A stretch of DNA of 40,447 nt from Pseudomonadota bacterium. Its GTDB lineage: Bacteria > Pseudomonadota > Gammaproteobacteria > Pseudomonadales > Azotimanducaceae. The stretch covers positions 1 to 40,447 of the forward strand of contig JAQBUI010000037.1 in assembly GCA_027624035.1 (NCBI GenBank). Direction: 5' to 3'. Below the pieces are notes generated by a model. It did not search any database. It was not told the DNA's origin and worked only from the letters and a program-made list of their open reading frames with translations. Positions 15,807 through 25,556 of this stretch are shown piece after piece; within the stretch, counting starts at the first letter, position 1, and each line of letters opens with the position of its first letter. The translations under genes and the position numbers were made by a program.

Positions 15807-17451
15807 GTTGTTCTCCGCCAGCTGTTGTCCGATCAAGGATGTCTTCGATCTCGCGGTGGCCGCGGCGCCGGGCCCAGGACAGGGCTTCCGCCCAGGGTGG
15901 AAGATCAAGCCCCTGATCCGAAGCGCCGCGTTCGATCAGAAAGTGCACGAAATCAGCTTGCCCGCACCGGGCCGCCCACCCGAGTGGCGTGGAACGATAT
16001 TCCTCGTCGATGGCGAGCGGATTGGCGCCGTAGGACAGGAACAGCTTCGCCGCCTCGATGTTACCAGCCGCTGCGACATGGTGAAGCGGTCTGACCTGCT
16101 GCCAGTTCGGCAGGTCCGGGCTCATTCCATGATCGAGGAGCAGTGTGGTCAGGGTCAGATTCTGCCAGAGATAGGTCTGACAGTATGTCACGGTATCGGG
16201 CACCCTAATGTCGTGTACCAGCAGCAGTTCGATCAGGTCACGGTGTCCGAATGACACACACATCGGGAATGCCTGCTCTGCGATGCGTTCTGTAAAGAGT
16301 TCCGGTGCATGGGATAGCAGTGCAGCAATGGTGTCGATGTTGTTGCGATGGAAATGCGAGGCGAAGTCGACGACACCGCCATGGGCATAGAGCCGATGAC
16401 GTATGGCATCGGAGCCCGCGGAGTCCGTCGGCGAACCTGATGATTCGACCTGTGCATTGGGGTCAGCGCCTGCGTCGAGCAGCATGCGGACGATCTTGTC
16501 GTGCCCGAAGTGGGCGGCCGCCCACAGCGCGTAGCCTCGGGGACAGTTGGGCCCCTCCGAAAGATTGGGGTTCGCACCATGGTCCAGCAGTTCACTGACG
16601 ATGTGCGCGTAGCCCCTTTCGGCTGCGGCCGACAGGGGCCTTTTGCCGCCAGCTTCCTGATCATTGGCGAGTCCTGAATCCGCTTCCAGCATCTTTTTCA
16701 CGCCTCTCCAGTCACCCAGGGCGGCAGCAATGGTGATGGTATAGCTGGCGCCGAGTTCAATGAGATGTTCTGCCATCTGATAGTCGTTGCGTTGTCGCCA
16801 GTACGGATGATGCCAAAGTGCCAGTGTGAGGGGCCTGAAGCCGTCTCCACCAAGACGGTCGTCGCTGGAAAATCCTGTCGCGTCCAACTCTGCACCGGCT
16901 TCAAACAGTCTCGTCACGAGGTCTGTATTTCCGGCTTGAACCGCATAGTGCAATGGGCGGCGGCCCAGATGATCCCCTTCATTGACGATTCGCCTGCGGG
17001 AATCGTCCCCTGAAAGTAGCTCAAGAACTGTTGAGAGTTCACCGGACTCGACCGCTTCGTGAATCGGTTGCTTGCGACCCCTTGATGCGTGTCGCTCAGA
17101 CAGTCGTGATTCAAGATAGTGTGCGACCTCAACCTGGCCCCGGTCCTCGGCGATGGTCAGCAGCGTCTCACTCTGATACAGCGACCTGTGGGTCAGATCC
17201 GCGCCAGCCTCAACCAGGAGAGCCACGGCATCAAGATGACCCTGGCGAACGGCCAGGTGCAATGGCGTCGTATACCAGTAGTCCACGTTGGCCAGCGTCG
17301 CATCGTCATTCAAGAGCTCGCGGAGTGTATCAATGTCGCCCTCTCGTGCTGCGTTCAATATCGACCAGACGGCCTCTCCCCGGTGGCCGGTCCAGTCCGG
17401 GACATCTGCGGCAAGTTCGGCCGGCTTGATCAGGTCCGGTTCATTGCTCAT
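15799..17451 (-). CDS. Ankyrin-repeat protein
   Basis: A 550-residue protein made mostly of ankyrin repeats. The start at 17451 (MSNEPDLIKP) has AAGGAC upstream and is preferred over a longer frame. Typical units are TPLHLAVRQGHLDAVALLVE, RPLHYAVQAGNTDLVTRLFE, RPLSAAAERGYAHIVSELLD and RPLHHVAAAGNIEAAKLFLS. No signal peptide or enzymatic domain is evident. Ankyrin arrays mediate protein-protein contacts, and this one may scaffold the downstream hotdog enzyme whose start it overlaps. Long ankyrin arrays are less common in free-living bacteria than in eukaryotes, so transfer is possible but not shown. Confidence 0.88.
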   Translation of the reverse strand: MSNEPDLIKPAELAADVPDWTGHRGEAVWSILNAAREGDIDTLRELLNDDATLANVDYWYTTPLHLAVRQGHLDAVALLVEAGADLTHRSLYQSETLLTIAEDRGQVEVAHYLESRLSERHASRGRKQPIHEAVESGELSTVLELLSGDDSRRRIVNEGDHLGRRPLHYAVQAGNTDLVTRLFEAGAELDATGFSSDDRLGGDGFRPLTLALWHHPYWRQRNDYQMAEHLIELGASYTITIAAALGDWRGVKKMLEADSGLANDQEAGGKRPLSAAAERGYAHIVSELLDHGANPNLSEGPNCPRGYALWAAAHFGHDKIVRMLLDAGADPNAQVESSGSPTDSAGSDAIRHRLYAHGGVVDFASHFHRNNIDTIAALLSHAPELFTERIAEQAFPMCVSFGHRDLIELLLVHDIRVPDTVTYCQTYLWQNLTLTTLLLDHGMSPDLPNWQQVRPLHHVAAAGNIEAAKLFLSYGANPLAIDEEYRSTPLGWAARCGQADFVHFLIERGASDQGLDLPPWAEALSWARRRGHREIEDILDRTTAGGEQHD

Positions 17452-17613
17452 GGTGACAAGTCCTTGGTGGTGGTTGCCATCTTTCCAGAATGGCCCATTG
17501 TGCCTCAGTTTGAGGTTGGCCACACGCCTGAGCCGTCAATGGGTGAGAAATGCGTACAGAGGGAAGGCCGGGAGTGTTAGACTGTGCGAACATTCGTCTT
17601 CGGGGGAACTCTG

Positions 17614-17913
17614 ATGATCCAGAAACTGTTGATGGTGGCGGTACTTGGTATGGCACTGTCCCTAATGGTGTCGCCAGCCGTGGCCAACCACCACGAAAAG
17701 TCTGAGCAGGAAATGAAAATGGACGCCAAGGCTGAGAAGAAGGCTGCCAAGGAAATGGCCAAGGCCGAAAAAAAGAAGGCAAAGGAAATGGCCAAGGCCG
17801 ACAAGGACGAAAACAAGCAGATCTGCAAACGAGTGAAGGATACGGGAACCTACTCTGGTCGTCGGGTCTGCCACACGCAGAAGGAATGGGACGTAATTCT
17901 CGGCGAGCGATAG
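17614..17913 (+). CDS. Small secreted protein with Lys/Ala-rich repeat
   Basis: A 99-residue exported protein. The ATG at 17614 has CGGGGGA upstream and begins a signal peptide (about residues 1-24, ending AVANHH). A Lys/Glu/Ala repeat (AAKEMAKAEKKKAKEMAKAD) gives a highly charged helix or disordered region. The C-terminal portion, ICKRVKDTGTYSG then RRVCHTQKEWD, resembles a small Cys-pair domain found in many short proteobacterial secreted proteins. The two cysteines probably form a disulphide. Its function is unknown; it is divergent from the ankyrin gene and convergent with the esterase gene. Confidence 0.75.
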   Translation: MIQKLLMVAVLGMALSLMVSPAVANHHEKSEQEMKMDAKAEKKAAKEMAKAEKKKAKEMAKADKDENKQICKRVKDTGTYSGRRVCHTQKEWDVILGER

Positions 17914-17916
17914 CCC

Positions 17917-17932
17917 GCCGGAAATAGCCGGC
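17917..17932. terminator. Weak hairpin after the small secreted gene
   Basis: GCCGG and CCGGC pair as a 5-bp stem around AAATAG, four bases after the stop. There is no T tract, so this is a weak candidate only. Confidence 0.25.
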
Positions 17933-18019
17933 TCCTGCACATCCAATTGACGGCAGGGACTGGGTATTCCAGGAGTCAGGCCATGTGGTTTGCGGCATGC
18001 CTGAGACGAGCACGCTCTG

Positions 18020-18943
18020 TTAACGGAGCGCATCCCCCAGCGCGGCCATAAAGCTTCGTGTCAGTCGTTTGCTCACGGCTGCCTGCGGTACGAAACCTTC
18101 CCCACCATGATACATACCCGGGAAAACCGCGATTTCGGTCGGGACATTGGCTGCGACCAGGGCTCTGGCGTACTCCAGATCTTCATCTCGAAACAGGTCC
18201 TCTGAGCCCACGCAGATGTAGGCGGGGGGCAGTCCTGTAAGGTCCGTTGCTCGTGCCGCCGCCGCATAGGGAGATGCCTGTTCGCCGGGGGTACCGTCCA
18301 GGTACATTTCCCAGGCGTTGAATGAAGTGCCCTGATTCCAGATTGGGTGATTCTCGTAGCGCCCGGATTCGGTAGCATGCAGGTTGTCAATCATTGGATA
18401 GATCAGCAGTTGAAAGACCAGCGTATGGTTTGCTTTATCCCTGTTCATGAGTGCCAGGCCTGCTGCCATGCCACCGCCGGCACTGGCGCCGCCAATCGCT
18501 ACCCGTGACGCATCAATCCCGAGCGCATCCGCCTCGGTGAATAGCCACTCAAGCGCCGCATAGCAATCGTTGGAACCCGCCGGGAAAGGGTGTTCCGGAG
18601 CCAGGCGGTAGTCGACCGAACAGACCGTACAATCCAGGGTCGCGGCGATGACCCGGGCCCGCTCATCTTCAGCAGACCCCAGGATATAACCCCCTCCATG
18701 AATCCACAGCACAGCGGGCTGACCCTTTCGGTCAGATTTGCGGTAGACCTGAACGGTCACCGCGCCATCCGGTGTGGGAATGCTGTGGGTTTCGCCAAGG
18801 ACTGATACCGTGGAGGGCGGCTTTGGTTGGGCGGCCAGCGTTTGCCTGATCCGGGCGATATTGTCGCGATTGATATTCAGCGCCGGTAGCTCCCGAATGG
18901 CTGCCAGCAGTTCAGGATCAATCTTGTTGTAGTCCAGAATCAT
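18020..18943 (-). CDS. HSL-type alpha/beta-hydrolase (esterase)
   Basis: A 307-residue alpha/beta-hydrolase of the hormone-sensitive-lipase type. The oxyanion motif HGGG is at about 82-85 (WIHGGGYILG). The nucleophile motif is GGASAGGG, with Ser about 154. The Asp lies in SEDLFRDE (about 249) and the His in MYHGGE (about 279), giving a complete triad. No signal peptide; probably cytoplasmic. The ATG has AAGGAAG upstream. Such enzymes hydrolyse short acyl esters; the substrate here is unknown. The second motif is GASAGG rather than the more usual GDSAGG. Confidence 0.9.
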   Translation of the reverse strand: MILDYNKIDPELLAAIRELPALNINRDNIARIRQTLAAQPKPPSTVSVLGETHSIPTPDGAVTVQVYRKSDRKGQPAVLWIHGGGYILGSAEDERARVIAATLDCTVCSVDYRLAPEHPFPAGSNDCYAALEWLFTEADALGIDASRVAIGGASAGGGMAAGLALMNRDKANHTLVFQLLIYPMIDNLHATESGRYENHPIWNQGTSFNAWEMYLDGTPGEQASPYAAAARATDLTGLPPAYICVGSEDLFRDEDLEYARALVAANVPTEIAVFPGMYHGGEGFVPQAAVSKRLTRSFMAALGDALR

Positions 18944-19203
18944 TCAGGCACTTCCTTGAGAGTATTCAGGTCAGGGGCAGAATATATCAGAAGGACCGAG
19001 CTGTGCGAGGGGCAAGGGCACATTGATTCATCCGCCACTTGTGACGATGGTGACGAATAGCTGAGACCAGTCCCAGCCTGAATCGGTGCCCTTCATGGTG
19101 TGCTGGATACCGGCACCTGCTGTGACAGGTTGCACCGCCTCCGGGAGATTCTTATTCCCACTGGATCATAGTATCCTCACGTTTGATTTCTCCGGAAGCG
19201 GCC

Positions 19204-20163
19204 ATGATGTTTCGCAAAATCGTTGCGATTGTGGAGTCCAGCGACATGGACTCGCTGATGGCTGACCCCGTCGTCCAGCGTGCCGAGCTGATCGCCAACG
19301 CGTTCGGTGCCCGGGTCAAGTTCGTCAGGTTGTGCCATGAGAGCGGCGTACAGGGCGTCCTGACATCTGAAAAGCGCCTTCGTGTGGCGGGCATGGAAAT
19401 AGCCCGTGAGGCGCGCCGGGAACTGGAGGCGCTGGTGGCGCATTTTGCCGACAAGGGTATCAAGGCCGAATGCGACGCCCTGTTCCTGCAGACCGGGCTC
19501 AAACCCGTTGTCGGTTTGATCGAAGCGGACCCGCCGGACCTGATCGTCAAATCATCTCAGGACGCCAGCTTTCGGTTGGGCTTGCTGTCCACTGCCGACT
19601 GGGACCTCATACGGGAATTCCCAGTGCCGGTCTGGTTTACCCGCGAGGATAATCCGCCCATAGAACAGGTCGTGGCCGCCATCGATCAAATGGGTAATGC
19701 CAGCCCTGTCCCAACCGATTCCCTGGACCGGGGAGTCGTGGCAGCCGCCGTGGCGATCAGCAAGGGGCTGGGTGCAGACATCAGGTTTCTGCATGCACTG
19801 AACGACGACAACCCGTCACGGGCGATGACGCTGCTGTCTTCCCTGCTCAAGGATGGGAGGGCACAGAGCGATGGTGAACTCGTTGGGCAGCATGCCGAGG
19901 TCATTGAGTCATTCGCACGCTATGTTGGCGTCACAAGTGACAAGGTCATCGTGTCGAAAGGGTCTCCTGCAGCCGCTCTGCAGAGCTACGCGAAGAGCAG
20001 TCAGACCGGACTGATCGTGATGGGGGTCAAGGACAAGTCTCGATGGGAGCGCTTCTGGCGGGGTGCCTTCGCCGAGGAAACCCTTGACGGTACCCCCTGC
20101 GACATTTTGTTCATCAAACCCGAAGATTTGTCTGTCAGACCCGACGAGCACACCACCGGATGA
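19204..20163 (+). CDS. Tandem universal stress protein (UspE-like)
   Basis: A 319-residue protein with two Usp domains, like E. coli UspE (about 316 residues). Domain 1 covers about 1-145 (KIVAIVESSDMDS ... PVPVWFTRE) and domain 2 about 155-310 (VSKGSPAAALQSYAKSSQTG ... GTPCDILFIKP). The ATP-binding G-2x-G-9x-G motif of classical Usp proteins is degenerate here (GVKDKSRWERFW), so nucleotide binding is doubtful. The start is set at ATG 19204 (a second ATG follows at once), with GGAAG upstream. The stop is 3 bases from the convergent RND permease stop. Confidence 0.85.
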   Translation: MMFRKIVAIVESSDMDSLMADPVVQRAELIANAFGARVKFVRLCHESGVQGVLTSEKRLRVAGMEIAREARRELEALVAHFADKGIKAECDALFLQTGLKPVVGLIEADPPDLIVKSSQDASFRLGLLSTADWDLIREFPVPVWFTREDNPPIEQVVAAIDQMGNASPVPTDSLDRGVVAAAVAISKGLGADIRFLHALNDDNPSRAMTLLSSLLKDGRAQSDGELVGQHAEVIESFARYVGVTSDKVIVSKGSPAAALQSYAKSSQTGLIVMGVKDKSRWERFWRGAFAEETLDGTPCDILFIKPEDLSVRPDEHTTG

Positions 20164-20166
20164 TGC

Positions 20167-23100
20167 CTAGTGGGCTGGTTGGGCACCCTTTTCCAGTTCA
20201 GTCAGTTGTGCTGCCACCGCCCCGGGAGAACCCGTGCCACGTGCCAGCAGATTGTAGAACACCGGCACAACGAACAGCGTGAGAACGGTCGCGAGGGATA
20301 CGCCCGAGAATACGACAATGCCCAGCGTGATGCGTGATTCGGACCCGGCACCGGTTGCAAGAATGAGCGGTATGGACCCCATGATGGTCGACAGTGCGGT
20401 CATCATCACCGGCCGTAACCGGATCTCGGCTGCCTGCAGCAGTGCCTCACCAAACTCAATGCCCTGGTCGCGCAACTGATTGGTGAACTCGACGATGAGA
20501 ATACCGTTCTTGGTGGAGATGCCCACCAGAATAATGAGTCCGATGTCGCTGTAGATATTGAGGCTGTCGCCGGTCAGGTACAGACCGAGCAGCGCCCCGA
20601 ACGTGGCGAGTGGCACCGTGAGCATGATCACCAGCGGGTGGATGAAGCTCTCGAATTGAGCGGCGAGGACCAGGAACACCACCAGCAGCGCCAGTATGAA
20701 CGCGAATAACAGGCCACCTTCAGACTCAGTCAGCTCCAGGGATTCGCCCTTGTAACCGATCTGTGCGGTCGACGGCAATTCATCGCGCACCACATTTTCA
20801 AGAAATTCAAGGGCGTCCCCCAGTGCATATCCAGGGGCAAGGTTTGCAGAAATGGTGATCGCCCGCAGTCGGTTATATCGATTCAACTGGCCTGCATCTG
20901 CAAGATGCCGCACACTGGTCACGTTGTCGAGGGGTATCAGTTCGCCGGTCCGTTCAGACTTGACGTACAGGTTGGTCAGGTCCGACGTCGAGGCGCGCTG
21001 GTCATCCTGCGCCTGCAGGATGACGTCGTATTCTTCGCCGCCGTCGATATAGGTGGTCACCCGGCGTTCGCTCATCATGGTCTGCAAGGTCCGACCAATG
21101 GCCTCAACAGACACGCCGAGGTCTGCGGCCCGGTCCTTGTCCACCTCGATCACCAGTTGGGGTTTGGTCTCCTTGTAATCATTCTGGACCCGGACGAAGC
21201 GGCCATTGTCCTGCATTCGGGCAAGCAGGATGTCTCGCCATTGGGCAAGTTCCTCGTAGGTCGAACCACGAAGAACGAACTGTACCGGTTGGCCCCCGCC
21301 CTGGCGCTGCAATCCGGACCGCATAAACGGGAAACCCTGTACACCAGGTGTCCCCGAGAGACTCTCGAGCATGACCGAGATCGCCTCCCGGGTGGGCATC
21401 TTGCGCTCGTTCCAGTCGGGCATGATCGCGAGCACCACCGCGCTGTTAACGGCTTCTGCCGAGCCCCAGCTCGGCAGAAAGATCAATAGTCGTTTTAGAT
21501 CGCCGGACTCGACCAGTGTCATCATGTCGGCTTCAACCTGCGCCATCTGGTTTTTCATGAAGTCAAAGCTGGCACCCTCGGGACCACTGACCATGGTCAT
21601 GAAACTGCCCTGGTCCTCTTCAGGAGCGAATGCAGTGGGGAGTTCACGTAGCAGGCTAAAGGTACCCAGGCAGAGCAGCGCGACGACCGACCCCATGATG
21701 GCCGGCCGAGGAATTAGAAAGATGAGCGTGGTGTGGTAGCCTCGTTGCAGGGAGTGAAAAAGGTCATCCATCTTCCGGGTCAGCCAGCTCTCGTGGGCGT
21801 GGGTGGACAGCATTTTCGAGCACATCATCGTGGTCAGGGACAATGCCAGCAGGCTTGAAAACACCACGGCCGTGCCGATGGTGACGGCCAGTTCCGCGAA
21901 GATCACGCCGATATTGCCGTCCAGAAAGGCGATGGGTACAAAGACCGCGATCAGCACCGCAGTCGTCGCAACCACTGCAAAGGCGACCTGCCGGGACCCA
22001 TTGAAGGCCGCGAGCAATGGTGGTTCACCGGCTTCGATCCGCCGGGTGACGTTTTCAAGTACCACGATGGAGTCGTCCACAACAAGTCCGATGGCGAGAA
22101 CCAGGCCCAGCAAGGTGATCAGGTTGACGGAATACCCGAATGCGGCAAGGCCAATGAATGACGAAATGAGGCAGATCGGGATGGTCACCGCCGGAATGAT
22201 CATCGCCCGGATGGTGCCAAGGAACAGGTAGATCACCAGCGATACCAGCGCCAGCGTGATGGTGAGGGTCACGTATACGGAACTGATCGCGCTCTCGATG
22301 TAGACCGAATTGTCAGAACTGGAGATAAGGGACATGCCCTCCGGCAACGAATTGTTGATCGCGAGTGCCTTGGCATTGGTCGTTCGCAACACATCCAGGG
22401 TGTTGGCGGTTGACTGCTTGACGATCCCAAGGCCGATATTGGTGGCAGCGTTGCCACGGAATTCGCTCCGGTAGGAACTGGACCCCACCTGAACGTCTGC
22501 CACCTCGCCCAGTCTGACCAGATGGCCGTCTTCTCCCCTCGCGATCACCAGTTCCCTGAAGTCCTGCTCAGTCCGATATCCCCTGGCCACGCGAACGGTA
22601 AATTCCCTTTCCAGTGAGTCGATTCGTCCTGCGGGCAGTTCAACGTTCTGTCGCCGCAATGCCGATTCGACATCGTTTACGGTCATCCCCCGGGCGGCAA
22701 GTGCTGTACGATCAAGCCAGATTCGCATGGCATAGCGACCGGAACCGCTCACGAAGACGTTCGCGACGCCATCGATCACGGTGAACTGATCTACCAGGTA
22801 GCGCTCCGCGAAGTCTGTCAGGCCCATGTTATCCAGCACGTCGCTGGTGAGCGAGAACCACTGAATCGGATATGAATCGCTGTCTGACTTGGCGATCTGG
22901 GGAGGGTCCACGTCGGCAGGAAGCCGACTCATCACCCGCGAGACCTTGTCCCGCACGTCGTTGGCTGCCTGGTCGATGTCACGATCAATCTTGAATTCGA
23001 CGGAAATGCTGGAACGCCCATCGTCGCTGCGAGAAGTAATGGACTTGACGCCCTCGATGCCGCTGATCTGGTCCTCCAGGACCTGGGTGATACGAGTTTC

Positions 23101-23277
23101 CACCACCGGGGCTGACGCCCCGCGATAGCTGGTGGTGACGCCAACAACTGGCGAACTGATGTCGGGATATTCGCGCAGCGGCAGGTCGCGAAATGCCAGG
23201 GTGCCAAAGGCAAGAATCATCAGACTGATCACGGTAGCAAAGACCGGTCGTTTGACGGAAACATCTGAAATGATCAT
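20167..23277 (-). CDS. RND efflux permease
   Basis: A 1036-residue inner-membrane RND permease (AcrB/MexB family), which exports small molecules using the proton gradient. It begins MIISDVSVKRPVFATVISLM. The proton-relay aspartates lie in GLVVDDSIVVLENVTRR, and the TM10 lysine lies in VGISTKNGILIVEF. Porter-domain segments such as DRDIDQAANDVRDKVSRV are typical. The ATG overlaps the upstream adaptor stop by 4 bases (ATGA). No outer-membrane channel is encoded here, so it must use one made elsewhere. The substrate range cannot be read from sequence. Confidence 0.95.
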   Translation of the reverse strand: MIISDVSVKRPVFATVISLMILAFGTLAFRDLPLREYPDISSPVVGVTTSYRGASAPVVETRITQVLEDQISGIEGVKSITSRSDDGRSSISVEFKIDRDIDQAANDVRDKVSRVMSRLPADVDPPQIAKSDSDSYPIQWFSLTSDVLDNMGLTDFAERYLVDQFTVIDGVANVFVSGSGRYAMRIWLDRTALAARGMTVNDVESALRRQNVELPAGRIDSLEREFTVRVARGYRTEQDFRELVIARGEDGHLVRLGEVADVQVGSSSYRSEFRGNAATNIGLGIVKQSTANTLDVLRTTNAKALAINNSLPEGMSLISSSDNSVYIESAISSVYVTLTITLALVSLVIYLFLGTIRAMIIPAVTIPICLISSFIGLAAFGYSVNLITLLGLVLAIGLVVDDSIVVLENVTRRIEAGEPPLLAAFNGSRQVAFAVVATTAVLIAVFVPIAFLDGNIGVIFAELAVTIGTAVVFSSLLALSLTTMMCSKMLSTHAHESWLTRKMDDLFHSLQRGYHTTLIFLIPRPAIMGSVVALLCLGTFSLLRELPTAFAPEEDQGSFMTMVSGPEGASFDFMKNQMAQVEADMMTLVESGDLKRLLIFLPSWGSAEAVNSAVVLAIMPDWNERKMPTREAISVMLESLSGTPGVQGFPFMRSGLQRQGGGQPVQFVLRGSTYEELAQWRDILLARMQDNGRFVRVQNDYKETKPQLVIEVDKDRAADLGVSVEAIGRTLQTMMSERRVTTYIDGGEEYDVILQAQDDQRASTSDLTNLYVKSERTGELIPLDNVTSVRHLADAGQLNRYNRLRAITISANLAPGYALGDALEFLENVVRDELPSTAQIGYKGESLELTESEGGLLFAFILALLVVFLVLAAQFESFIHPLVIMLTVPLATFGALLGLYLTGDSLNIYSDIGLIILVGISTKNGILIVEFTNQLRDQGIEFGEALLQAAEIRLRPVMMTALSTIMGSIPLILATGAGSESRITLGIVVFSGVSLATVLTLFVVPVFYNLLARGTGSPGAVAAQLTELEKGAQPAH

Positions 23278-24371
23278 GGCCGCGCTCCCGGTGTCTGTGG
23301 CTCGGTGGTCACCGGGGCACCGGGCCTGATTTTAACTACTCCCTGGGTGATCACCGGTTGACCCAGGTCGAGGCCCGCCCGAATCTCTACAAATCCTGGC
23401 TTGCGACGTCCAGTCTGCACCAGGACCCGCTCGGCAGTACCACTGGCTGAGACGGTGTAGACGTATTCCTGACTCTGGACAGGCACAATGGCTTCTTCCG
23501 GTACTACGATCACATCCTCACTGGCCTGGGTCAGGGAGACGTTGAGCAACATCCCCGGCCGCAACAACTCCTGGTCATTATCGATCCGGGCACGGATGCC
23601 AACCGCCCGGGTGACCGGGTCCACCCGGGAATTGATCCCCGTGACGACGCCTCGAAACACCCGCTCAGGATAGGCGACACTGCGAGCCATCACCTCCTGG
23701 CCCGGAGCGACGTTCGCCAGATTCTGCTCTGGAATCGAAAAGTTCAGCTTGATCAAACTGATGTCATCCAGAGTCGTCACGATGGCGTTTGGCGATAGTA
23801 GTGATCCCTGGCTGACATTGCGAAAGCCCAGTACTCCGGAGAAAGGTGCCCGGATGAGGCGATCATCCAGCCTTGCGATGATTGCCTCAAGGCGCGCCGC
23901 TGCAGTTTGTTTACGGGCCAACTCTTCATCAAGGGCCAGTTCGGACGCGAGTTTCTGGTTGATGAGGTTGGTGATCCTGCCCAGTTGCCTGGTCGCCTCG
24001 TCAAGGGTTGCCTGGGCTTCTGCCAACTGGGCTGTTTCCTCGGCGTTGGTCAGTTCAACCAGGATCGCGCCCTGCTTGACGTAGTCTCCGTCTTCAAAGT
24101 TGACCTTGCGTACGGTCTCGGTGACTTTCGATGACAGGGTCACGGATTCGTTGGCTTGCGCGGTGCCGATGGATTCAATGGCATCAACAAGGGTCATCAA
24201 CCGGACCGATTCGGTCACCACGAAGGTTGGCCCCTCATTGCCCCACCCGCCAGATTGCTCCTTGTTGGCGAGCCATGTATTGGCCGTTATTGCAACGAGC
24301 GCCGCCACGATGACCGCGAAGGCCAGAATAACTGGATGCCGACTGATCAATCCCATAGGTCCCTTGCGCAT
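23274..24371 (-). CDS. RND periplasmic adaptor (membrane fusion protein)
   Basis: A 365-residue HlyD/AcrA-type adaptor. The N-terminus has an uncleaved helix (about residues 13-32) rather than a lipobox. It continues with the lipoyl half ESVTLSSKVTETVRKVNFED then GDYVKQGAILVEL, a coiled-coil hairpin (about 110-170), the second lipoyl half RAPFSGVLGFRNVSQGSLL and beta-barrel segments. It links the permease to an outer-membrane channel. A second ATG at 24356 with AAGGG just upstream is an alternative start. The gene leads the operon; the 326-base divergent region upstream should hold its promoter. Confidence 0.93.
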   Translation of the reverse strand: MRKGPMGLISRHPVILAFAVIVAALVAITANTWLANKEQSGGWGNEGPTFVVTESVRLMTLVDAIESIGTAQANESVTLSSKVTETVRKVNFEDGDYVKQGAILVELTNAEETAQLAEAQATLDEATRQLGRITNLINQKLASELALDEELARKQTAAARLEAIIARLDDRLIRAPFSGVLGFRNVSQGSLLSPNAIVTTLDDISLIKLNFSIPEQNLANVAPGQEVMARSVAYPERVFRGVVTGINSRVDPVTRAVGIRARIDNDQELLRPGMLLNVSLTQASEDVIVVPEEAIVPVQSQEYVYTVSASGTAERVLVQTGRRKPGFVEIRAGLDLGQPVITQGVVKIRPGAPVTTEPQTPGARP

Positions 24372-24697
24372 TCGTCAAATCTGATCCGGGCAAGAGTATA
24401 GGGCGTTGCCCGCCTTCTGACTACGTGAATTGACATTCTCGAAACACATCCTGGGGCCGTTATCCAGGCCGGTTGCGCCCGGATTCAAAGACTGCACTGG
24501 GTCCTGGTTGGGGGAGAACATCCTTAGCACTGCGGATAATACAGATGTCCGTCTAAAGGTTTTCCTAACAATATATATACGTGGCGAGAGATGATGTTCC
24601 GAACAGGCGATCGGGTTCAACCACAGCAGTTGCCTCGTTCAGGTTTCGTTCAACATCGTATGCGTATGCTCGGCACATGTTGATCAGGAGAGAAAAG
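24372..24697. other. Divergent intergenic region with an AT-rich patch
   Basis: A 326-base region between the RND operon (-) and the glycine-zipper gene (+). It contains an AT-rich run, TATATATAC, at about 24572-24580 and a GATAAT hexamer at 24535-24540. Either could be a -10 element, but no convincing -35 stands at the right distance. The stretch 24372-24500 shows nothing else. Confidence 0.45.
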
Positions 24698-25417
24698 ATG
24701 CCAAACAGCTCTGGGAACCTGCGGATAAATGCGGTGCTAACAATGGTACTGGTGACGGTATGTGTTGCCGCTGAACAGGTCCATGCAGACTCTCCTCGGG
24801 AGATTGCACTGGCCTATTACGACACGGCGGAAGTGATCGATGTGGTGCCGATCGTCAGTCACGAGGGAATCTCCATGCCGTATGAGGAATGCCGAACCGA
24901 ACCTTCCGGTCGCACACATAGCCGCAGATCTGTTGTCCATGGCCGATGGGATGAGGGCTCTCAAAGACGCGCCCGGGATGACCGGGGTGGCAGTGCAGGG
25001 GCCCTTGACGGGTTGCTGGGTGCTCTGGTGGGCGGCGCCATTGGAAATCAGTTTGGAAAGGGTAACGGCAAGCGTGCCATGACGGTTCTCGGCGCATTGG
25101 CAGGCGCCGGGATTGCAAGCGCCGGGTCCCGTGATGAAAGCGTTTATCGGGATGTGTACTCGAGTCGTGACGGCCGCCATGACCGGCGTCAGGATACGCG
25201 ACATCATCATGGTGACAGCCGCTGCCGAACTGTACAGCGCATGACCGAAGTCGAACGGATCGAGGGCTATCGGGTGACCTACCGATACCTTGGCCAGGAA
25301 TTCGAGAAGACCACTGACCAGCATCCAGGCGACTCCCTTCGCGTGCGCGTCGAGATGTCGCCAGTTCAGCAACGCCAGTCACTGATGGCAGGAACCAGCT
25401 ATGAGACAAGACACTAA
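24698..25417 (+). CDS. Glycine-zipper (2TM) surface-antigen-like protein
   Basis: A 239-residue exported protein. The ATG at 24698 has CAGGAG upstream; earlier in-frame starts were rejected. A signal peptide (about residues 8-30, ending VHADS) is followed by a conserved Cys segment (YEECRTEP), an Arg/Ser-rich linker and a glycine-zipper pair, GLLGALVGGAIGNQFG and LGALAGAGIASAG (about 105-145). After a His/Arg-rich linker come CRTVQRMTE, then EGYRVTYRYLGQEFE and RVRVEM. The same ending occurs in the gene at 30643. This is the 17-kDa-antigen (Rick_17kDa) type of outer-envelope protein; its function is unclear. It lies 139 bases before the ExbB/ExbD-like operon. Confidence 0.8.
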   Translation: MPNSSGNLRINAVLTMVLVTVCVAAEQVHADSPREIALAYYDTAEVIDVVPIVSHEGISMPYEECRTEPSGRTHSRRSVVHGRWDEGSQRRARDDRGGSAGALDGLLGALVGGAIGNQFGKGNGKRAMTVLGALAGAGIASAGSRDESVYRDVYSSRDGRHDRRQDTRHHHGDSRCRTVQRMTEVERIEGYRVTYRYLGQEFEKTTDQHPGDSLRVRVEMSPVQQRQSLMAGTSYETRH

Positions 25418-25556
25418 CAGAACTTCCATGACAGCCCTGAGCGTATCCGTCCCGGGCACGCTGTAGTCGTGCAGCAAAGTACTCGCGCTGGCACCTCGAG
25501 TCCGTGAACTTCCCTGAGAGCCACAACAGAATCAGCCACAACAGACAGGAGTATCT

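Noticed and set aside
20905-21489. 194-codon plus-strand frame inside the RND permease gene
   Set aside because: It is antisense to a clear RND coding sequence and shows His/Pro-rich composition typical of a reverse-strand shadow.
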